Assembly (NCBI RefSeq): GCF_028372415.1
Contig: NC_092872.1
Location: 394,658,853 to 394,722,852 of the forward strand
Source: Notamacropus eugenii
Lineage: Eukaryota > Chordata > Mammalia > Diprotodontia > Macropodidae
DNA: 64,000 nucleotides
Direction: 5' to 3'
Position 1 is the stretch's first letter, and the number at the start of each line of letters is the position of its first letter. A program made the position numbers and the translations under genes. The notes beneath the pieces were generated by a model, which was not told the DNA's origin, made no database searches, and saw only the letters and a list, made by a program, of their open reading frames with translations. Below, one piece after another: positions 10,800-21,079 of this stretch.

Positions 10800-12600
10800 A
10801 TCTGATGTTAATGGCTCTCTGCCCTCTTTTGCCAATGTTTATTCCCACTTTCCATTTCCTCCACCCTTTTCCACTCACCTTTCCATGCCTTCTTGAACTT
10901 CCTATGGTCCCCTACCAGTACCTACTCAGAAGAGAACAATGATGTCCTCCCCAGCATCCTCTTCTCTCCTATTTCTTAGATTATATCATTCAGATAGATG
11001 CTTTCTGTCACAATCTCCATATATGAAAAAGTTGCTTTTCTCATTGCAATAGCAAACTCCTCTACAAGCACAAGCAAGTCCCTTCCATCCCATCTCTTCT
11101 AACATATTGTCCCTTCTACTATTCCTACTCTCTCCCTCTAATATTCAAATACTCCCTGTCTACTGGCTGCTTTTCTACTGCCCTCATATAAGCCCATGTA
11201 GCCTCCATCCTAAATATAAATAGCAATTAATAATAAGAAGAAAAAAATCTCAATTGATCCATTCATCCCCACCTACCAATGTACAAGGTCTCTACTCCTT
11301 TTGGCTAAATTTCATGAGGATTGTCTGTAAAAGGAACCTCCACTTGCTTTTCTCTCACTCTCTCCTTAAAATTTTTTAGTCTGGCTTCTGACCTTTTTGT
11401 TCAACTAAAACAACTCTCCCCAGCTCTCCACAATAATAACCAAATCTAATGGCCTTTTCTCAGTCCTTATCCTTCTGTAGCCTTTGACGCTATTGAAAAC
11501 TCTAATGTTTGATACTCTTTTTTCTCTAGGTTTCTATGACACTGATCTCTCAATTCTCCTGCCTGTTTGACTGTTATTTCTGTTTCTTCATCCACACTAC
11601 ACCTTCTAACCATGGGAGGGAACCCAAATCCTCTGTACTGTGCCCTTTCCTCTTCTTAGTTGTTCAGTCATTTCAGTCATGTCCAATTCTCTATTGCCCC
11701 ATTTGGGGTTTTTCTGGTAAAGACACTGGAATATTTTGCCATTTCCTTTACTAGCTCATTTTACAGATGAGGAGTCTGAGGCAAATGGGATTAAGTTATT
11801 TACCCAGAGTCACACAGTTAGTAAGTATCAGAGGCCAGGCTTAAACTCAAATCCTACCTCCAGGGCTGGCACTCTATCCACTGCACCACCTAGCTGCCCT
11901 CTTCTCATCTATTTCTCTATACTATTTCACTTAGAAATCTCATCAACTTCCATGGTTTCATGACTCTTAGATATACTTGTTTAGTCCTAACCTCTCTCCT
12001 GATTCCATTCTCACATTTCCAGTCGCCTATTAGGCATATCAAATTTGATGTATCATAGACATCTAAAACTGACCTCCTTATTTTTCCCCTAAATGTTCTT
12101 TTCTTCCTAACTTCCTTATTGCTGTTGATTATACCCACCATTAGCTACACTCAAAACCTTGATGTCATTCTTGACTTCTCACTCTCATCAAAATTATTGT
12201 CATGGCAGGTTAATTTTTTTTACCTTCTTAATATCTCTCTTATATACTGGTCTTCTCTGTTCTGCTACTGCCACCACTATAGAGCATGACTTCACTATCA
12301 CATGCCTGGGCTATTGATTGCAATAACCTTCTGTTGTGTCTTCCTGCCTCAAATGTCTCCCCGTTAAAGTCCATCCTCCAATCATCTGTTATGATCTTCC
12401 AAAAGCACAGGTTTGATTATGTCACCCTCCTATTCAATAAACTCTAGGGTCTCCTTATTACCTCTAGCTTCAAATAACAATACTCTGTTTAGCTTTCAAA
12501 ACTCTTTATAACCTTGTCCTTTTCTACCTTTCCAGTCTTATTTTTAACTTTACCTGGAATGGACTCCACTTATATTTTTTGCTTGTTATAAACATATATA
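10800..12600 (+). mobile_element. L2 LINE, ORF2 region, split by a SINE
   Basis: About 1.55 kb of L2 excluding the nested SINE. The order follows the L2 reverse transcriptase reading frame: 'ctctacaagcacaagcaagtc', 'tcaattgatccattcatcc', 'tagtctggcttctgacc', 'aatctaatggccttttctcag', 'cctttgacgctattgaaaac' (the AAFDT region), 'ttctctaggtttctatgacac', and 'ctatactatttcacttagaaatctcatc' after the SINE. The C-terminal part ('aaaagcacaggtttgattatgtc', 'gctttcaaaactctttataacc') follows to about 12580. Frames are broken throughout. L2 is a long-dead mammalian LINE. Confidence 0.8.
11657..11899 (-). repeat. Full-length tRNA-derived SINE inside L2
   Basis: Minus strand: GGGCAGCTAGGTGGTGCAGT head, 'gactctgggtaaataactt' core, and a tail with 'gtctttaccagaaaaaccc' and 'gaattggacatgactgaaat'. 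It splits the L2 at 10800-12600. CCTCTTCT occurs at both edges (11649-11656 and 11898-11905) as a short candidate target-site duplication. Confidence 0.9.
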
Positions 12601-13045
12601 CTATCTCCCAAACTTTTTGATAATAAGGATTCCTTCATTTTTTTCTGCATTTATCCAGCCAGTCAAATAGCAAGTTCTCCTTTAAATGTATTTTATTTAG
12701 TCCATTAAATATTTCCCAGTTGCTTAAATTTTTTACATTCTTTTTGTAGAATTTCACTTCCAAATTCTCTCTCTCCCCACCCCATGAGGACAGCAGGATG
12801 ATATTGATTATACAAATGAAGTCATGCAAAACATATTTCCATTAGTCATGTTGCAAAAGAAACCATACACACAAACAAGGGAAAAAAAGGCAGTGAAAAA
12901 AAGTATGCTTCAATCTCAGAATTAATAAATTCTCTCTCTGGAGGTGGATAGCATTTTTCGTCATGGGTTCTTTGGAACTGTCTTGGATTATTGTCTTGAT
13001 CAGAGTAGAGAAGTCTTCCATGGTTGATCATTGTCACAGTACTGC
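12600..13045 (-). mobile_element. L1 LINE 3' end (5'-truncated)
   Basis: On the minus strand the text is 'gatcaaccatggaagacttc', 'ctctgatcaagacaataatcc', 'gctatccacctccagagagag', 'ttctgagattgaagcatac', then a Gly-rich 3' UTR ending near 12690. This is the marsupial L1 terminal region. The plus-strand counterpart is at 62985-63325. The 63-residue minus frame at 12846-13037 is part of this non-functional tail. Confidence 0.75.
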
Positions 13046-14150
13046 CAATACTTCAAGTAACATTTATTAAGTACTTTCAGTGTTTTAGTCACTTTGTTCA
13101 GTACTGTAGAGACAAAGAAAAAGAAAAAAAAAATCTCTGCCCAAAAGAAACTTACATTCTAAAGGCGAAGAATGAATGGATATAAATAGTGTTTATAAGC
13201 CACAGGGTAGATGAAAGACAACCTTAGAAGGAAAGACACTAGTTGCTGAGAGAATGGAAACGGCCTCCTACAAAAGGTAGAACTTTAGTTAAGTCTGGAA
13301 GGAAGATAAGAATTCTAAGAGGTGGAAGAGGAAGGAAAACATTCCAGGCATGGAGGACCATGACAGTGAGTTCAAAGGCATGGAGATAAGTGATGGTGCA
13401 TCATATAGAGGAACAGCAAATAGACCAGTATAGCTGTTCTAAACTGGACTCTAATGTGGCTGGACAGGAATGCTATATAGAAGATTAGAAACAATACAAA
13501 TTTCTATTTATTTGCTCTATTCTATCTATTTACTCTGTTAGGGCAACCTGGTTAGCAGGTGCAGTGTGGATGAAGAAACAGAAATATATCAAGCCTTCTT
13601 AATAGGAAGAGCCCATGTTATAAGATCTTTAAAAAGAAAGTAAAATAGAAAATATTATATTTGATTCTGAAGGAAAAATGGAGATATTATAGATCTTTAA
13701 ACACCAAGATGACAAGATCAGTCCTATATTTTAGGGAAAAAAATCACCTTAGTGACATTGTGGAGAGAGAGCTTGGAATGGGAAAACATTTGATGCAGAG
13801 ATCAATCAGGAGTATATTGCAATAGTCCAGGCATAAAGTTAAGAGGACACAAACTACTGTGGTAGCTGCGTGAGTGGAGATAAGGAGAACTATCTAACAG
13901 ATGTAAAGGAAGAATTGACAAGATCTAGCAACAGTAAATTAGATTCATTGGTTGATTAAGGGTGAGGAGTTGCAGATGACACCAAGGTTATAAATTAGGG
14001 TGACAGGGAGGATAGTACTGCTATATAATGTAATAGTGAAGTTAAAGCAAGGAAAAAGGAAAGATAATGAGTTCTATTCTGGTCATACCTAATTTCAGAT
14101 ATCTGTGGGGCATCAAGTTCAAAACTGTCCAATAGGCAGCAGTTTCTAAA
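13045..14150 (+). repeat. Old mammal-wide interspersed repeat, family not named
   Basis: The sequence runs 'tttattaagtactttcagtg', 'gaaaacattccaggcatgg', 'attatatttgattctgaagg', 'caatagtccaggcataaag', 'gcagatgacaccaaggttat'. I know this order from many mammalian genomes but cannot give the family name with certainty. A second copy is at 35460-36460 and short 5' pieces are at 18244-18365 and 32770-32890. No open frame survives. Confidence 0.55.
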
Positions 14151-14559
14151 TTGACTAGCTAAGTTATTTCTCCAAGGTCCAAGAGAGGTGTCATTTTCTT
14201 ACATGGAACCTTTAAATGATTAAATGAGATAATACACATACTTTGCAAAGCTTAAAGTGATATATAAATACTAGCTAGCTAGTATTTCTTAATTTCCCCA
14301 CTTACTTCTCCTATGCATACAATTGTGTTATCACTTCTATTCTCATCTGTGAAATGTTGAATCCCCCTATACACATATACACATTCCTAGCAGATTGTTC
14401 ATATTTTGAAACCAGGGGATATTTCAACTTTCTACTTTATATCCAGTAGGCAAAATCATCATCTTCTTGTTTGTTATTTATGAAAGTTTCCCTGACTCAT
14501 AACATTCCTTTACTGTTTTCTTGGCTTATCAAGTCATATTATGTTATCATTTTTATTCA

Positions 14560-14970
14560 TATGATACAGACATACCACCAACACCTATATTTTTTCACTA
14601 GACTCCAAATTCTTCAATGATTTCTAATTGCATCGCAGGTAAAATAAAATCTCCTTAGCCCAACAACTCAATATTAAAAGCCACCCACCTCCCCAATGTG
14701 GCTCCTGCCTGCCTTGCTAATCATATTTATATAGTTTTTTCCTTCCAATACTGTCCATCTTACTTAACTATTGTTCTCCCAGTTGTTCCTCATAGATGAG
14801 AGTCCATCTCCCCAATTCTTGATTTTGCACAAATGCTCTCTATGTCTGGAATCCATTCTCTCTTCCCTGTTACCTCTTATGATTTCTAGATTCCTTCAAA
14901 GCACAGTTCAGATGCCACCTACAATAGGAAGCCTTTCCTGATGTCCTTAAGAATTCATTATTATTTTTCT
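14560..14970 (+). repeat. L2 LINE 3' region
   Basis: Includes 'ctccttagcccaacaactcaa', 'atgctctctatgtctggaatcc', 'attccttcaaagcacagttcagatgccac' and 'gaagcctttcctgatgtcc', which is the L2 ORF2 C-terminus and its downstream region. Just beyond it lies a perfect hairpin (14990-15019). Confidence 0.7.
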
Positions 14971-14989
14971 CTATTGAAATGGCTTTAAA

Positions 14990-15019
14990 TAAAAGGACAT
15001 GCAAAAGCATGTCCTTTTA
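14990..15019. repeat. Perfect 13-bp stem, 4-base loop hairpin
   Basis: TAAAAGGACATGC (14990-15002), loop AAAA, then GCATGTCCTTTTA (15007-15019). The arms are exact inverse complements. It sits between two L2 fragments. Confidence 0.9.
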
Positions 15020-15039
15020 AGTGTAGTGCTAAATCATTA

Positions 15040-15760
15040 CAATAAAAATGTAATCTCCTTAATTGGATTTCCCATAAGCATTTCAAACTCAACATGCCCA
15101 AAACAAAAATTAACATATCCCTAAGAAAAATCAATATATTTTCTTTCAAATGGTTCTCTTTACAGAGCTTCCTTATCACTGTCAAAGGGACTTCCCTCCT
15201 TCCAGTTATTCAGGTTCACAATACTACTGTCAGTCTTGACTCACCCATATATGCAATAAATTGCCAATTCATGTGATTTTTTTTCTCCACATTATCTTTC
15301 ACCTGCATCCACCTCTTTTCCCTCACAAAACCACCACTCTAGTTCAGACCCTTTTCATCTTTCACCTGGATTCCTAATTGGTCTCCCTGACCCAAGTGTC
15401 TTGTCATTCCATTCCATCCTCCTTGCAACTGCCAAACAGATTTTCTTAAAGCATAGCAAAGACCAGTCCAACTCCATGTCAACTCTAGTGGCTCTCTATT
15501 ATGTCTAGGATCAAATATAAACTATTGCTTTTGATATTTCCAGTCTTATTATAAATTACCCCCAACTCTCTTACCTAATCAAAATGGCCACCTTGTTTTT
15601 CCTATTACACTATACTTCTTCTTCAATGTATGCCTTTTCGCTAAATGTCCCCCATTCCCAGAATATCTTCTTCTTCACCTATTGACCACTGAATTCCTTC
15701 AAGACAGAGGTCAAATTCCACCTGCTTCAGGAGGACTTTCTCAGATCTATGAGTTTTTTT
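15040..15760 (+). repeat. L2 LINE ORF2 C-terminal region
   Basis: Contains 'tttcaaactcaacatgcccaaaac', 'ttggtctccctgacccaag', 'atcctccttgcaactgccaaac', 'tctctattatgtctaggatc' and 'caagacagaggtcaaattccacc'. The L2 3' end appears again at 16260-16480, so about 500 bp of other sequence has been inserted between. Confidence 0.7.
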
Positions 15761-15884
15761 TTTCCCTTTAAGGTTAATTTTCATTTACTCTCATTTGTAA
15801 ATAGACCCTCAAGTGTTGCAAAAACATCTTGCCAGTAAGGATTGTTTCATAATTTGTACTTTAATCATTTAGTCAATGTCTAGC

Positions 15885-16250
15885 TGTCTGAAAAGAAGCA
15901 CGCTGAAGGTAGAACCCTTAGTTCAGGTTCAAAGCTGAGATAAAATGAGTCACTCACAAGTCATTGAACAGCTAACAAAAGTTTACTTTGCCCTAACAGA
16001 GCAAGATATATAACAATGATCCAATGAGATTTAGTTCTTTCTTCCCCCTATCCCACAGTCTTTCTAGGGAAACATTGTATATGGTTAGAATAAGAGATGG
16101 TGACTTCCAGTCTTCAGAAATTCCCCAACTTCCATGTGTGGGGGGCTTTTTATACTTTTAGATAACCAGAAAGCTTCAGCCAATCAAGTCCAAGGGACAG
16201 TTTTACTACTTTTTGAGGAAAAATAATTCCTTTTGAAAGGAAAATAGGAA
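15885..16250 (-). mobile_element. Probable solo LTR (endogenous retrovirus)
   Basis: Read on the minus strand, promoter-like signals occur in LTR order: GATTGG (inverted CCAAT, near 16179), TATAAAAAG (near 16150), then AGTAAAC, a decayed polyadenylation signal, near 15985. The spacings are about 30 and 165 bp. The segment interrupts an L2 that resumes at 16260. I could not fix the TG...CA ends or a target-site duplication, so the limits are approximate. Confidence 0.5.
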
Positions 16251-16259
16251 CTATGTTCA

Positions 16260-16480
16260 TATCACTTTGTCATAGAGTACCTGTTTAATTACTACTTGTT
16301 GAATTATATGGATTTTGCATATATATATGTACATACATATATATATATTTGTGTATATATGGTCTCCTGCTAAAATACAAGCTTCTTGAGGATAATTATC
16401 ATTTTTCTTTTTTTCTTTGTATTCCCAGAGGCTAGCATAGTGTCTGACATACAGTTAGCTAATAAATGCTTGTTGATAGA
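16260..16480 (+). repeat. L2 LINE 3' terminus
   Basis: Text such as 'caagcttcttgaggataatta', 'tattcccagaggctagcatagtgtctgac' and 'aataaatgcttgttgatag' is the L2 terminal module. It is the downstream part of the element at 15040-15760. Confidence 0.7.
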
Positions 16481-16557
16481 TTGGTTGTTCAGAGGCAAAG
16501 ATTGTTTTTTGTTTTGTTTTGGTCTTTGTATTATCCCCAGCACCTAGAGGAGTGGGC

Positions 16558-16561
<4 letters not shown>

Positions 16562-16594
<33 letters not shown>
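16562..16594. repeat. (CA)n microsatellite
   Basis: About 33 bp of CA dinucleotides followed by an AT-rich tract with many TATG/CATA units. Confidence 0.95.
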
Positions 16595-16596
<2 letters not shown>

Positions 16597-16599
16597 GTA

Positions 16600-17930
16600 T
16601 GTACATATACACGCATGTATATTTGTATATGTTTATACATATCTATGCATAAATATGCATGCTTATATGTACATATATGTATAAGTATGAGGTATCTCTT
16701 AAATGTTTTTTCTGTTGAATTTGTTGAAGTGAATAATATAAAGCCTGAATCTTAAAGATTGGCACCCCTCACAAAAAAGGACAAAGAATCCTTAGAAACA
16801 TCTACCTCCACAATGTGATGAGACAATTCTGGATTCTGTCTGGGAACTGTGTCATAAGTTTCAATGCATAAAATGTCAAACTCTATTAAAAATTTTCAAT
16901 GAGCATAAAGGGAGAAGGTAAACAGGTTCTCTAGAGGCAGGTTTAGGCCATGCTGCATACTTTAAATAAAGGCAAGAAATTTAACTACAGCTAAAATGGG
17001 ATCTTGATTTGCTTCACTCACTATCTCCTGGCAGCTACAAATGATCTTAAATCCCCAAGTGCAGTGGAATTGCCAACATGCCTTTTTACACAATATAACC
17101 TGCTTGACATACCATCCAAGAGGATGAAGAAAGATAGAGCTCAGGACCAAACCTGCTGAACCTTGTCAAGCTTGTTTTTTGCCAGAAGAAAGCAACAAGC
17201 TGTTCAACCTCAGAGACACAAAAAACTCTTCTTGATTTAATTCTAAATCATCTAAGCTCTTTGGCATAAAGCAAGTCTTTCATGGGCTTTCTATGACAAC
17301 AATCACTTCCCAGTTTTTCTATAATCAGAATTCTCCACAAGACCTCACAGAGCTTAATAAGCATTTACAAATCTCCCCTGAAGAGATATGCATTTTTCTG
17401 CATTCCATCTGGGTGGTATCATACCTGCACTTTTCGTTATTGCTTTTGCATCTGGAAGTAGCAAATGGCAGATTTAAACATTTTGAATGCTTGTCTTTCT
17501 TATTAGAGTTTAACAATTTATTTACTTTGTCTTTAAAGATAGTACCTAAATTTGAATCCTAACGAGTGCCATTGTAGAAATTCATATGAAATTTCAATAT
17601 ATTTTAGACATTTGATGCCAGAATTTCAGAAAGAACAGGGTTACTATTGGACTTATTATGAGAAGGGCAAAAATAAATTCACAGTCGCAAGAGAAGATGA
17701 TCTGTAGGAGAAAATGGTAGAACGAAAGAGAGAGAAAGAGATCTGAAAGAATGTGATCATTTACTCTGGTAGAGAAGAGAGAGTAGCAAATAATAGAATG
17801 CAATATTAAAAAGAGAGGAAAAGAGAAGATTCTGATAGAATGTTAGAAAATATGTCCTGACAGTGAGAATTGGAATCTGAAGTACTGTCCTAAGGGAAAT
17901 GGCAGAAAATCCATTACTCAGTATATGTGT
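16600..17930. other. No gene seen; low-repeat spacer
   Basis: I recognise no repeat in 16750-17800. The overlapping 89- and 63-codon frames at 17293-17562 are on opposite strands and neither resembles a known protein. Base composition is mixed rather than simple, so part of it could be conserved non-coding DNA. Confidence 0.4.
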
Positions 17931-18028
17931 AACAGGACAGACCCAAGCACTAGAAACTATATGTAGGGAGCAGCGCAGTACTAACTCCCCTGAGAATGGA
18001 ATATATAGCCTTTCAGGTCTGTCCTGTT
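17931..18028. repeat. Nested inverted repeat (98 bp)
   Basis: Outer arms AACAGGACAGACC (17931-17943) and GGTCTGTCCTGTT (18016-18028) are exact inverse complements. Inside, CTATAT pairs with ATATAG and GGGAG with CTCCC in the correct nested order. The function is unknown: it could be a MITE-like remnant or a structured RNA. Confidence 0.7.
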
Positions 18029-18243
18029 TTTGCCATTATTTTCACCAGCTCCAAACAATTTGACCATTTTTGTTTCAGAAAGCCTTAAAAAAAGTTAAAA
18101 CCTATAGAAATATCTTTGTGAAAAGTGGTGTACAGTATTCTTGGAATTAACCAGTTTTAGAAAATGGAGGGGGCAGGTTAAGGATAGAGGGAGAATTGAA
18201 ATATTTATTTCATTTCCTGTAAGGTAATTTAGATTTTATTCAC

Positions 18244-18365
18244 CTTTGAATCAATCAATCAGCAGTCATTAAGCTGGTTCTATGGTCCAAGCACTAAGGC
18301 AGAACTACAGAAACAAAAAAGAAATAATCCCTTCCCTTGAAAACCTATTCTACTGAGGGAGGCTA
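18244..18365 (+). repeat. 5' piece of the unnamed mammal-wide repeat
   Basis: 'caatcagcagtcattaagctgg', 'caagcactaaggcagaactac' and 'cccttcccttgaaaacctattc' match the beginning of the repeat at 13045-14150. Confidence 0.5.
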
Positions 18366-18499
18366 TGTACAAATGAAGAATGTTCTTATTCCTTTTAATA
18401 TCTGTACAATGGCCTAGCATAATAGGGATGTGGCCCATCTGCTTTGAAGACTTGCCTAACATAATTTCTTCAAATGAAGAGGGTTTTTAGAGTTTCCTC

Positions 18500-19185
18500 A
18501 TATTGCTTTTTAAATATATTTTTAATATTCTGAACTTAAACATTACAAAAGCATTTCCATATATAACGCAGAACACCAAAATGAGATTGTGTCTTAAACC
18601 CTCATTTCGTACAATTTGATTTTTTTACCTCATTGGCACAACAGTATATAATAAATGCCACGTATTACTTTCAGAAGTGTTCTACTTGTCTCTCCTCTTT
18701 GAAATTCATCCTGTTCTTTTCTGCTCATTTAAAAAAAGTTAAATCACTGTCTTTCTGTTGTTGCTTTTGGTATCGCTCCTATCAACCCCTTCCTCTCCCC
18801 TATTCTCTATTTTAGAAAAGAAAAAAAAAACCTTTAACAAATCTAACAAATTCCCACAATGTCCATATGCAAATGTGTTTGTTTCTGCATCGATCACTTC
18901 TGTCTCAGGAAGTGGGTAATATGTATGACCATAGGTTCTAAAGATATGGTTAGACATTGCACTGATCAAAGTATTTAATTCTTTTGAAGTTCTTTTTTCT
19001 TTAAAATTTGTTGTCCTTGTATGATTTATTTTTCTTGGAACTGCTCAATAAACTGCATAAGCTCATGCTATTCAGACTTCTCTGAAAATGGCTATTTTGT
19101 GATAATGGAGAAACAATATTCCATTATACTCATCACCTTTGTTTGGTCAATTCCCATCTGATGACCATAACGCTGATTCTAGGTT
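18500..19185 (-). repeat. Old L1 LINE 3' region
   Basis: On the plus strand the antisense L1 phrases appear in order: 'cattacaaaagcatttccat', 'acaatgtccatatgcaaatg', 'cacttctgtctcaggaagtgg', 'cattgcactgatcaaagta', 'ttcttggaactgctcaataa', 'atattccattatactcatcac', 'tcaattcccatctgatgacc'. It is strongly diverged. The region 30956-32310 carries a younger version of the final phrases. Confidence 0.6.
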
Positions 19186-19345
19186 TGGGTTTTTCCCCCC
19201 TTCCTTGTTTATCCCTTTCACATTCAGGACGTTTGTTTTACTTGTTACACCTATTCTATTACTGGAATTTTTCTTCATTTTAACCTACCCTCTTCCACAT
19301 AACCACTTGTTTCCTTGTTGCTTGTGATGTATGTCTATATCAAAA

Positions 19346-19349
19346 TGTG

Positions 19350-19391
<42 letters not shown>
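19346..19391. repeat. (GT)n microsatellite
   Basis: GT dinucleotides, about 46 bp with one GC interruption. Confidence 0.95.
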
Positions 19392-19615
19392 CAACACTGG
19401 TGGGCATTTTCTTTGACTCTCCTTTTTTTGTTCTAGATTCCCTAAAATTTAAGACTCAGGACATAGAGACTTCTGGATGCCCCGTGGTATTTTAGGATAC
19501 AGTACTCAGAATCATCGAGCTCTCAGTCAGATGGGTTGTCCTAGTTTGACTATGGGTCTTTTTCACTCCTCAAGGCTTCTAAGGTTTCTAACTTTGGGAT
19601 TTTTATATATACTGG

Positions 19616-19617
<2 letters not shown>

Positions 19618-19680
<63 letters not shown>

Positions 19681-19703
19681 TCCTTCCTTCTCTTTCTTTC
19701 TTT
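19618..19703. repeat. (CT)n then TTCC/TTTC tract
   Basis: About 60 bp of pure CT grades into TTCC and TTTC units and then into the T-rich position expected for the poly(A) tail of the adjoining minus-strand RPL31 copy. Confidence 0.95.
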
Positions 19704-20099
19704 ATAATTTTATTTAAACCAAGTTCAATTTAGTTTTCATCCACATTGACTGTCTGTAAGCTTTTGAATGTGGTGACAGGCACATAATTAACTGAAGTAT
19801 ACATCTTTGGAAAATCTTCATCCTTATTGCATTTTCTGCACAAACATACTCGAACTTGGTATGGGACAGTCCTTATTCCTTTGTCCCAAACAGTTTTGTT
19901 GAGCATGGTGTCAGGGAGTACATGTTTCCATTTCTTTCATGGCAAATCTGCGGATTTCCTTTAGAGCCTGAGGAAGTTGCTTTTTAAAGCCTACTCCATG
20001 AATTCTCTTGTGAATGTTGATTGCGTGCTCTCTGGTTACTACCTCACTGATGACAGAATATCTCTTCTTTTTCTTTCCACCTTTCTTTGCAGGAACAAT
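19704..20099 (-). pseudogene. RPL31: Processed pseudogene of ribosomal protein L31
   Basis: Minus-strand intronless copy of the 60S ribosomal protein L31 message. Translation gives [14 protein letters not shown] then [20 protein letters not shown] and [13 protein letters not shown], and at the end [14 protein letters not shown] followed by TAA at 19730-19732. These match L31 over its whole length. The initiator is lost (ATT at 20097-20099) and the body spans 370 bp rather than the 378 expected, with a frame break after KEM where about 8 bases are missing. An AATAAA signal lies just past the stop and the tail side merges into a T/C-rich tract. There are no introns, so it arose by L1-mediated retrotransposition. 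Not expected to be functional. Confidence 0.9.
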
Positions 20100-20323
20100 A
20101 CTGCCAGGGACTAAGTTGAAAAGGAATTTGTGGGAGAACCTAATTTATTCTGGAGCTTTCTATCTTCCTTAAATTTTTCTCAGAGACAACTACGTTCTTG
20201 ATGTCTCTGGGCACAGAGCCTTGAAAGCTACACTGATCAGTTTGGTGGCTGAACTTATTTAATTGTACTAGAATTAACTTTGCTGGCAGCCCCATTTTCC
20301 TTTTGCCTAGAAGCCTTTGACTG

Positions 20324-20325
<2 letters not shown>
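20100..20325. other. Unassigned 225 bp between RPL31 copy and CT tract
   Basis: This lies upstream of the RPL31 start on the minus strand and is too long for the usual short L31 5' UTR. I recognise no repeat or gene in it. It could be a co-retrotransposed leader, an unrelated retrocopy, or local DNA. Confidence 0.35.
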
Positions 20326-20386
<61 letters not shown>

Positions 20387-20387
20387 A
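20326..20387. repeat. (CT)n microsatellite
   Basis: About 60 bp of CT, closely similar in length to the CT tract at 19618 on the other side of the RPL31 copy. Confidence 0.95.
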
Positions 20388-21079
20388 TCGCTTTATTCGC
20401 TCATGCATTCATTTAGTCATGTATTTATTTTTTTGGTGCAGCTCTGGGGTAATGTAAGTCATTCACTATATTTTCTTATTGGATTCCTTGATCATTATTC
20501 AATCTAATGAAAACTTACAGATTTTGCTCTATTAGGTGCTTGTGGAGAGGATAAGAAAGGACGGGATAGATCATCAGTCCCTTAGGCTGTGGTCCCTGAC
20601 CCTGACTGGGCTTTATTTATATGACTGAGAAAAGTATCTTAGGCAATATAATGTGAGGTTCAAGTGTGAAATTTCTCTTTAACTCATATCCTTACTAGAC
20701 CAACAAGGCAACTAATCTCACAGTTTGTCTTATTAAAAAGTTGGAAAAAGTATAAAAATACATTAATAAATGTAACCCCCAAAGTCCCATATCATAAATG
20801 TGATATAATGGCTGCAAATATTTCACCAGATATATCTCAATAAATTCATATTCAAATACTCAATTCTTTTCTCTAAACAAGGCAATTTTATAGTTATGTT
20901 TCCTCAGTATATCTGCTCTATCAGGGGAGCCCAACTGACTGAGAGCTCTTACATCCTAATCACTCTTTCCTAAAATGCCATGGGGGTGTCCAGAAGTTCT
21001 TGTGTCTGAACCTCAAAGATCCAGGGAAACTAACCTCAAGAGGAAATAATCAGCACTGTTCTGCCCCCTCTTTTGTAAT
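20388..21079. other. No gene seen
   Basis: No repeat or coding sequence recognised. Text near 20520-20640 has a vaguely LTR-like look but lacks defining ends. Confidence 0.4.

Noticed and set aside
19704-20099. Functional RPL31 gene
   Set aside because: No introns, start codon changed to ATT and a frame break in the middle.
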